From assembly GCA_019421725.1 (NCBI GenBank), contig JAHZES010000055.1, positions 494-11,294 on the forward strand: a stretch of 10,801 bases of DNA. The letters are read 5' to 3'. Within the stretch, counting starts at the first letter, position 1. Each line of letters begins with the position of its first letter. The notes under the pieces are model-generated. The model searched no databases, was not told where the DNA came from, and saw only the letters and a list, made by a program, of their open reading frames with translations. This document shows positions 6,221-10,801 of this stretch, one piece after another. Origin of the DNA: Clostridiales bacterium. Its GTDB lineage: Bacteria; Bacillota; Clostridia; Oscillospirales; Acutalibacteraceae. Position numbers and translations under genes: made by a program.

Positions 6221-6787
6221 ATGAAAAAAGACTTATTAGCGGTTTTGTTTGTCATTCTGGCAATTGCAGCCGTCGTCAACGGTACGCACATTCAGTCGGT
6301 AGACGAATATTATCTCACCCATATTGACGATATTACGCCGGAAAGCGAAACCGTCACGATCAGTATCCGCTGCGACACGATTTTGGACAATTGGGATGAT
6401 TTGTGGCCGGAATTACAGTCTGATGAGTTTGTCCCGCCGGACGGAGAGATCCTTCCGGAAACGGAATATGTTCTTCGGGAAGGCGATACTGTGTTCGACA
6501 TTCTGGACCGAGCGGTACGGTATAACCGTATTCAAATGGAATATCAGGGTGCAGACAAAAACAGCTTTGGCAGCGTGTATATACAGGGGATCCACTATCT
6601 GTACGAATTTTCCTGCGGCCCGCTGTCCGGCTGGATGTATCGTGTTAACGGAGTGTTTCCCAACTACGGCTGCTCAAAATATGAGTTGGAGGATGGAGAT
6701 GTGATCGAGTGGGTATATACCTGTGACCTTGGAAAAGATGTCGGTTGTACCTGGATGGGCAATCAGGGGGAGGGGGCAGCGCAGTGA
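6221..6787 (+). CDS. Small membrane-tethered DUF4430 protein
   Basis: A 188-residue protein with an N-terminal hydrophobic helix (residues 5-19). This is followed by an extracellular DUF4430 domain (about 45-178) with the signature CGPLSGWMYRVNGVFPNYGC and DGDVIEWVYTCDLGKDVG. There is no lipobox cysteine, so the helix is either an uncleaved anchor or a signal peptide. It is a paralogue of the wall-anchored DUF4430 protein: SGWMY.VNGVFPN..G and DGDVI are shared, and the DNA is similar there (3115 onward and 6626 onward). It has five cysteines (51, 132, 151, 168, 176), while the domain of the larger protein has very few. ATG 6221 follows GCGGAG at 6207-6212. Its stop overlaps the GTG of ecfT, so it is coupled to the transporter. 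It is the best candidate for hand-over of ligand to EcfS; this is inference. Confidence 0.88.
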   Translation: MKKDLLAVLFVILAIAAVVNGTHIQSVDEYYLTHIDDITPESETVTISIRCDTILDNWDDLWPELQSDEFVPPDGEILPETEYVLREGDTVFDILDRAVRYNRIQMEYQGADKNSFGSVYIQGIHYLYEFSCGPLSGWMYRVNGVFPNYGCSKYELEDGDVIEWVYTCDLGKDVGCTWMGNQGEGAAQ

Positions 6788-7725
6788 ATACCTTTGCTTC
6801 TTATCACCCCGCCGTATTGATGGCGTATTTTATTGCGGTGCTGGCGGTCGCCATGTTTACTCAGAATCCGATCCTGCTCGTTCTGGCGCTGCTGAGCGGA
6901 GTGAGCCTTTGTACTCTGCTGGAACGGCCGAAAGACTTTTTGCATAATTTGGCCTTCTATATCCCGCTGTTTTTGATGATCGCGGTTACCAATCCAATGT
7001 TTTCTCACAATGGTGTGACGCCGCTGTTTTTTCTCAATGGAAATCCGGTGACAATGGAGGCGGTTCTGTACGGACTGGATATTGCAGCCATGCTGGTAGC
7101 CGTTATGTACTGGTTTAAATGCTACAACCACATTATGACAAGCGAAAAAATTCTGTTTCTGTTCGGCAAGGCGGTTCCAAAGCTCTCCTTGCTGTTGTCC
7201 GCGGCACTGCGGTTTGTCCCGTTATTCAAGGCGCAAACCAAAAAGATCCATCAGGCCCAAAAGGCAATGGGGCTGTATGCTTCAAACAGTTATGTGGATA
7301 AGCTGCGCAGCGGCGTTCGGGTTTTTTCCGCCGTATTGACCTGGTCGTTGGAAAATGCGATCGATACGGGAAGCTCCATGAAGGCTCGGGGTTACGGGTT
7401 AAAAGGGCGCAGTCATTTTGCCCTGTTCCGTTTCACGGCACGGGATGGCCTGCTTTCCGGAGCGGCAATTTTTCTGCTGGCTTTGGTCCTGCTGGGAACG
7501 GCGTTGAAAGAAACCGCTTTTTCTTTTTATCCAAGGATCACGGCGCTCTCATCCTCTCCGGTTGCGGTTCTGACTTATCTGGCGTTCGGTCTGCTGGCAT
7601 TTCTTCCGTTTGTTCTGGAGATAGTGGAAAATATGCGTTGGAAAGCTTTGGTCTCCAGCGTTCCTAAACATTATAAAGCGCTATCCGTTTTGGATGCAGC
7701 GCCCGGAAAGGATGGCGGAAAATGA
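6784..7725 (+). CDS. ecfT: ECF transporter transmembrane subunit EcfT (CbiQ family)
   Basis: A 313-residue integral membrane protein that couples the ATPases to the substrate-binding subunit of an energy-coupling-factor importer. Several hydrophobic helices occur in the N-terminal half, starting AVLMAYFIAVLAVAMF. The long cytoplasmic coupling region includes SAALRFVPLFKAQTKKIHQA (about 139-158) and the family signature MKARGYG with Ala-Arg-Gly at 201-203. The first coupling motif reads QKAMG instead of the usual Arg-Gly type. Two more helices follow. Start GTG 6784 overlaps the preceding stop (GTGA) and is preceded by GGAGG at 6769-6773. The ORF reads further upstream, but only through the end of the DUF4430 gene. 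It overlaps ecfA by ATGA at 7722-7725. A complete T-A-S set in one operon marks a dedicated (group I) ECF transporter. Confidence 0.93.
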   Translation: MNTFASYHPAVLMAYFIAVLAVAMFTQNPILLVLALLSGVSLCTLLERPKDFLHNLAFYIPLFLMIAVTNPMFSHNGVTPLFFLNGNPVTMEAVLYGLDIAAMLVAVMYWFKCYNHIMTSEKILFLFGKAVPKLSLLLSAALRFVPLFKAQTKKIHQAQKAMGLYASNSYVDKLRSGVRVFSAVLTWSLENAIDTGSSMKARGYGLKGRSHFALFRFTARDGLLSGAAIFLLALVLLGTALKETAFSFYPRITALSSSPVAVLTYLAFGLLAFLPFVLEIVENMRWKALVSSVPKHYKALSVLDAAPGKDGGK

Positions 7726-9425
7726 ACCTGTTGCAGATCGAGAACCTAAGCTTTCAGTATCCGGATACGGAAAAGAAGGCGCTGGACAATATTTCTTTTC
7801 AGATAAAGAACGGCGAATTTATCGTTATCTGTGGAGAATCGGGCTGCGGGAAAACCACTTTGCTGAAAATGCTCAAACGGGAGCTGACGCCTCATGGAGA
7901 AAAAAGCGGAAGTATCCGTTATCAGGGTGTGAAGCAGGAAGAGCTGGATGACCGGACGGCAGCCTGTGAAATCGGTTATGTGCTGCAGAATCCGGAGAAT
8001 CAGGTGGTGACCGACAAGGTATGGCACGAGCTGGCCTTCGGACTGGAAAGCCTGGGGCTTCCGACCGATGTTATTCGGCGCAGAGTATCGGAAATGGCAA
8101 GCTACTTCGGTATCCAGACCTGGTTCCGTAAAAGCACGAACGAGCTGTCGGGCGGGCAAAAGCAGATGTTGAATCTTGCCTCGATTATGGTCATGCAGCC
8201 GAAGATTCTGATTTTGGACGAACCGACCTCCCAGTTAGACCCTATTGCGGCGGCGGATTTCATTGCGACGCTGCAAAAGCTGAACCGGGAGCTGGGGCTG
8301 ACGATCCTTCTGGTGGAACATCGTCTGGAAGAGGTTTTTCCCATCGCCGACCGTGTAATGATGATGGAGCAGGGAAAGATCCTGCTTTTTGATCGGCCTG
8401 CGGCCGTGGGCGCCCAGCTGAGAGATATTCGTGCCGACCATCATATGTTGGCCGGTTTGCCAAGCGCGGTACGGATATTCAACGCTCTGGAGGTAAAGGC
8501 GCCCTGTCCGCTGACTGTGAAGGAGGGCAGAGATTTTCTCTCTGAGCATTTCGGAAACACTGTCGATCATCTGGATATTCCGCCTTATAGCCATCGGGAC
8601 GAGACCGCGCTGGAAATGAAAAACGTGTGGTTCCGGTACGAGCGGAATTTGCCCGATGTCCTGCGGGGCGTGACCTTTTCGGTGTATAGGGGAGAAACCT
8701 TCTGTGTCCTTGGTGGAAACGGCACGGGAAAAACAACGGCGTTAAGCGTTCTTGCTGGTTTGAATAAAACTTACCGAGGAAAGACGCTGATCAACGGTAA
8801 AAAGATAGGCGACTATAAGGGGAATGCCCTCTACCGCCGCAATGTGGCCTTGCTGCCTCAAAATCCCCAGACAGTTTTTCTTAAAAAGACGGTGAGGGAG
8901 GATTTTCAGGAAATCTGCAAGGTAATGGAATACAAAAAGGAAGAGCGGCAGGTTCTGATTGAAGAAATTTCCGGAAAGCTGGGGATCGGCCATTTGTTGG
9001 ATCATCATCCCTATGACTTAAGCGGCGGAGAGCAGCAAAAGGCGGCTATGGCAAAAATGCTGCTGCTCAGGCCGAAAATTTTGCTGCTGGATGAACCGAC
9101 CAAAGGAATCGACGCTTATTCCAAAGAAAACCTGTCCGGCATCCTTCACGACTTAAAAGCAGACGGAATTACCATTGTAATCGTTACTCACGATATAGAG
9201 TTTGCAGCGGTAAATGCCGACCGCTGCGCTCTCTTCTTTGACGGAGAAATCACTTCGGTTGATACCCCGGCCGCCTTTTTTTCCGGAAACAATTTCTATA
9301 CCACAGCGGCCAATCGAATCGCCCGCCATCTGTATACCAACGCAGTTACCTGCGAGGATGTAGCGAAACTCTGCCGCTTGAATTCCGCAGTGCGCAAGCC
9401 GGAAAGCAGGGTTGTTCATGAATAG
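7722..9425 (+). CDS. ecfA: Fused double ATPase of an ECF transporter (EcfA-EcfA')
   Basis: A 567-residue cytoplasmic protein with two complete ABC ATPase domains, which power import by ATP hydrolysis. Domain 1 has Walker A GESGCGKTT (38-46), Q-loop Q89, signature LSGGQ (142-146), Walker B ILILDE (162-167) and switch His200. Domain 2 has Walker A GGNGTGKTT (331-339), Q-loop Q380, signature LSGGE (433-437), Walker B ILLLDE (453-458) and His490. All key residues are present in both, so both sites should be active. Many ECF systems have two separate ATPases of about 280 residues; here they are joined by a linker around 240-295. The start ATG 7722 overlaps the ecfT stop. The last 8 bases overlap the next gene, which supports fixed stoichiometry with EcfT and EcfS. 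Confidence 0.95.
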   Translation: MNLLQIENLSFQYPDTEKKALDNISFQIKNGEFIVICGESGCGKTTLLKMLKRELTPHGEKSGSIRYQGVKQEELDDRTAACEIGYVLQNPENQVVTDKVWHELAFGLESLGLPTDVIRRRVSEMASYFGIQTWFRKSTNELSGGQKQMLNLASIMVMQPKILILDEPTSQLDPIAAADFIATLQKLNRELGLTILLVEHRLEEVFPIADRVMMMEQGKILLFDRPAAVGAQLRDIRADHHMLAGLPSAVRIFNALEVKAPCPLTVKEGRDFLSEHFGNTVDHLDIPPYSHRDETALEMKNVWFRYERNLPDVLRGVTFSVYRGETFCVLGGNGTGKTTALSVLAGLNKTYRGKTLINGKKIGDYKGNALYRRNVALLPQNPQTVFLKKTVREDFQEICKVMEYKKEERQVLIEEISGKLGIGHLLDHHPYDLSGGEQQKAAMAKMLLLRPKILLLDEPTKGIDAYSKENLSGILHDLKADGITIVIVTHDIEFAAVNADRCALFFDGEITSVDTPAAFFSGNNFYTTAANRIARHLYTNAVTCEDVAKLCRLNSAVRKPESRVVHE

Positions 9426-10119
9426 AGAAATGCGTTCTCCGAAAAAAATGATAGCTTCCTGTCTTTTGCTGATCGGCATTCCGCTGATCGTGTTCGGCGG
9501 CGCCATGCTTTTTCAGGAAAAGCACTATGCCTGGATCTCGTTATGTGTGGCGGTGCTGTCATGCCTGCCGCTGTTCCTTTGTTTTGAGCGCAGAGACTCC
9601 ACCGCCAAGGAACTGATGACTCTTTCGGTGTTGGTGGCGGCGTCTGCAGCAGGCCGGTTTGCTTTTGCATGGGTGGCGGGGTTTAATACGGTGACGGCGG
9701 TTACGGTGATCGACGCTATGTATCTCGGACGGGAGGCCGGCTTTGTAGTGGGGTCGCTGTCGGCTGTGGTTTCCAACTTTTATTTTGGGCAGGGCCCCTG
9801 GACGCCGTTTCAGATGTTCGCCTGGGGAATTCTGGGCTTTTTAGCCGGCGTGCTGGCTCAGCCGCTGAAACGCCGTAAGGTGTGGATGTGTCTGTACGGT
9901 GTGCTGGCGGGAGTGCTGTTTTCTCTGATCATGGATGTTTGGTCCACGCTGTGGGCCAACGGCAGCTTTGACCTGTCGAGATATCTGGCGGCCTGCGTTT
10001 CCGCTCTTCCGTTTACGATTGAGTATGCGGTATCCAACGTTATTTTTCTGTTGCTGTTAGCAGGTCCTATTGGAGAAAAATTGGAGAGAATCAAACGAAA
10101 GTACGGACTGTTTGAATAA
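9418..10119 (+). CDS. ECF transporter substrate-binding subunit (EcfS), probably for cobalamin
   Basis: A 233-residue hydrophobic protein with about six membrane helices, the normal size and build of an S component. The stretch GQGPWTPFQMFAWGILGFLA (from about residue 124) matches a pattern found in S components of the CbrT-like and related ECF families. The N-terminal half includes the segment AASAAGRFAFAWVAGFN. ATG 9418 is used as the start: it overlaps the ecfA stop at 9423-9425 and is preceded by a purine-rich AGCAGGG; TTG 9412 is less likely. Substrate is not readable from the residues alone. Cobalamin or a precursor is inferred from the riboswitch and the transcobalamin-like proteins in the same operon. 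It is the last gene before a terminator. Confidence 0.88.
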   Translation: MNREMRSPKKMIASCLLLIGIPLIVFGGAMLFQEKHYAWISLCVAVLSCLPLFLCFERRDSTAKELMTLSVLVAASAAGRFAFAWVAGFNTVTAVTVIDAMYLGREAGFVVGSLSAVVSNFYFGQGPWTPFQMFAWGILGFLAGVLAQPLKRRKVWMCLYGVLAGVLFSLIMDVWSTLWANGSFDLSRYLAACVSALPFTIEYAVSNVIFLLLLAGPIGEKLERIKRKYGLFE

Positions 10120-10143
10120 AAATTGTTTTGTATTTATGTTACG

Positions 10144-10181
10144 GCCGGTCTGCCTTATTGCGGCAGACTGGCTCTTTTTTT
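10144..10181 (+). terminator. Intrinsic terminator of the B12 operon
   Basis: An 11-bp GC-rich stem with one G-T pair (10144-10154 with 10162-10172) and a 7-base loop is followed by TCTTTTTTT (10173-10181). It lies 24 bases after the ecfS stop and ends the operon. Confidence 0.92.
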
Positions 10182-10346
10182 GAGTGCTTGGAGTGCCGTG
10201 AAGCACCAAATAACTTTCAAGTTTCCGGGATCCGGAACTGCTCCTAAAAATAAACTGCAATTTCATTGATTTCCATTGCATTTGGACCGTGTCTATGTCA
10301 TTACAATATTGGTACATACACCAAAAAAGAAAAGGGAGGGGTATTT
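10182..10346 (+). promoter_or_regulatory. Regulatory gap before the TetR gene
   Basis: No gene is seen here. The gap holds a 6-bp inverted repeat GTGCTT/AAGCAC (10184-10189 and 10201-10206). A near-palindrome TTCCGG-GAT-CCGGAA (10223-10237) is also present. A weak promoter-like pair, TTGGAC 10282-10287 and TACAAT 10302-10307, has a spacer of only 14 bases. The imperfect palindrome TGGTACATACACCA (10310-10323) could be an operator for the TetR protein. The strongest element is the ribosome binding site GGGAGGGG at 10334-10341. Confidence 0.35.
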
Positions 10347-10801
10347 ATAGCGATTACAAGTGCAAGCCTGCCCGCAAAAAGGCGGATTCTGACGGTCTGT
10401 GTGAGGCTGTTTCTGGAAAAGGGCTACAAAAAGACCACGCTGGCTGAAATTATTGAAAAGGCGGATGTGTCCTACAGTTCATTCCAAAACATTTTCCGGG
10501 CAAAAGACGGCGTGTTGACGGAACTGGTGGAGTTTATGTTTGAAAACCGGTTTGCTATGGCAAGAGGAGCAGCGGGTGCAAAGCTGCCGCCGGTCTGTGT
10601 TTACGCGGTCGAAACGGCGATCCAGATGACGCTGACGGAGCTGAACGAGAATTTGAGGGAAATCTACATCGAGGCATATACACAAAAGGAAGCGTCCGAA
10701 TACATTTTTCAGGAGACGGCCAAGGAGCTGTACCGGATTTTCGGCCCGTACCTGCCGGAGCTGACAGCAAGCGATTTTTACGACATGGAGATTGGTTCGG
10801 C
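10347..10801 (+). CDS. TetR/AcrR family transcriptional regulator (5' part)
   Basis: About 151 residues are visible before the window ends. The N-terminal helix-turn-helix is clear: RRILTVCVRLFLEKGYKKTT, then LAEIIEKADVSYSSFQNIFR and AKDGVLTELV. The family binds palindromic operators as dimers and releases DNA when its C-terminal domain binds a ligand. The C-terminal part seen so far gives no ligand hint. The natural N-terminus (M)AITSASLPAKRR would begin at codon 10347, which is ATA and lies 7 bases after GGGAGG (10334-10339). The first standard start in frame is GTG 10401, which would cut into the first helix of the DNA-binding domain. It has its own leader after the operon terminator, so it probably controls itself or genes to the right, not the B12 operon. 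Confidence 0.85.
   Translation, partial: MAITSASLPAKRRILTVCVRLFLEKGYKKTTLAEIIEKADVSYSSFQNIFRAKDGVLTELVEFMFENRFAMARGAAGAKLPPVCVYAVETAIQMTLTELNENLREIYIEAYTQKEASEYIFQETAKELYRIFGPYLPELTASDFYDMEIGS

Noticed and set aside
10223..10237. Near-palindrome TTCCGG-GAT-CCGGAA as an operator
   Set aside because: The arms are only 6 bp, there is one copy, and no clear promoter overlaps it. It is kept only as part of the description of the gap.

Overview
The window looks like chromosomal DNA of a Gram-positive Clostridia member, possibly Oscillospiraceae-like. The evidence is moderate GC, Shine-Dalgarno-rich gene starts, a sortase-type wall-anchoring signal, an ECF-type vitamin transporter, and flavodoxin/aldo-keto reductase genes of the kind common in gut Clostridia. 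The genus is inferred loosely. All recognised genes lie on the + strand.

Left part (1-1866): the tail of an unidentified gene, an AT-rich DUF2185 (immunity-like) gene ending in a strong intrinsic terminator, and the broken 3' end of a ferredoxin-type aldo/keto reductase. Two translationally coupled flavodoxin genes follow. This is redox accessory DNA, and an insertion or deletion probably removed most of the reductase.

Central part (1894-10181): one apparent B12-controlled operon. A consensus promoter leads into a cobalamin riboswitch and a terminator hairpin. Six genes follow: (1) a sortase-anchored surface protein with a DUF4430 (transcobalamin C-terminal-like) domain, (2) a membrane-anchored exported protein with an alpha/alpha-toroid (prenyltransferase/squalene-cyclase-like) domain, (3) a small membrane-tethered DUF4430 protein, (4) EcfT, (5) a fused double-ATPase EcfA, and (6) a CbrT-like EcfS substrate-binding subunit. 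Genes 3-6 overlap one another by a few bases. A terminator closes the operon. Animal intrinsic factor and transcobalamin bind B12 between an alpha/alpha-toroid domain and a DUF4430-like beta domain. Here the same two folds are encoded as separate surface proteins beside a dedicated ECF transporter under B12 control. The proposed job is surface capture of cobalamin or another corrinoid and hand-over to the transporter. This is an inference from domain logic and regulation.

Right part (10182-10801): a regulatory gap and the start of a TetR/AcrR regulator that runs off the window.

A recurring oddity is that three genes (flavodoxin 1, the toroid protein and the TetR regulator) have a good Shine-Dalgarno sequence in front of a non-standard codon (GTT, ATA, ATA) exactly where a start codon is expected.
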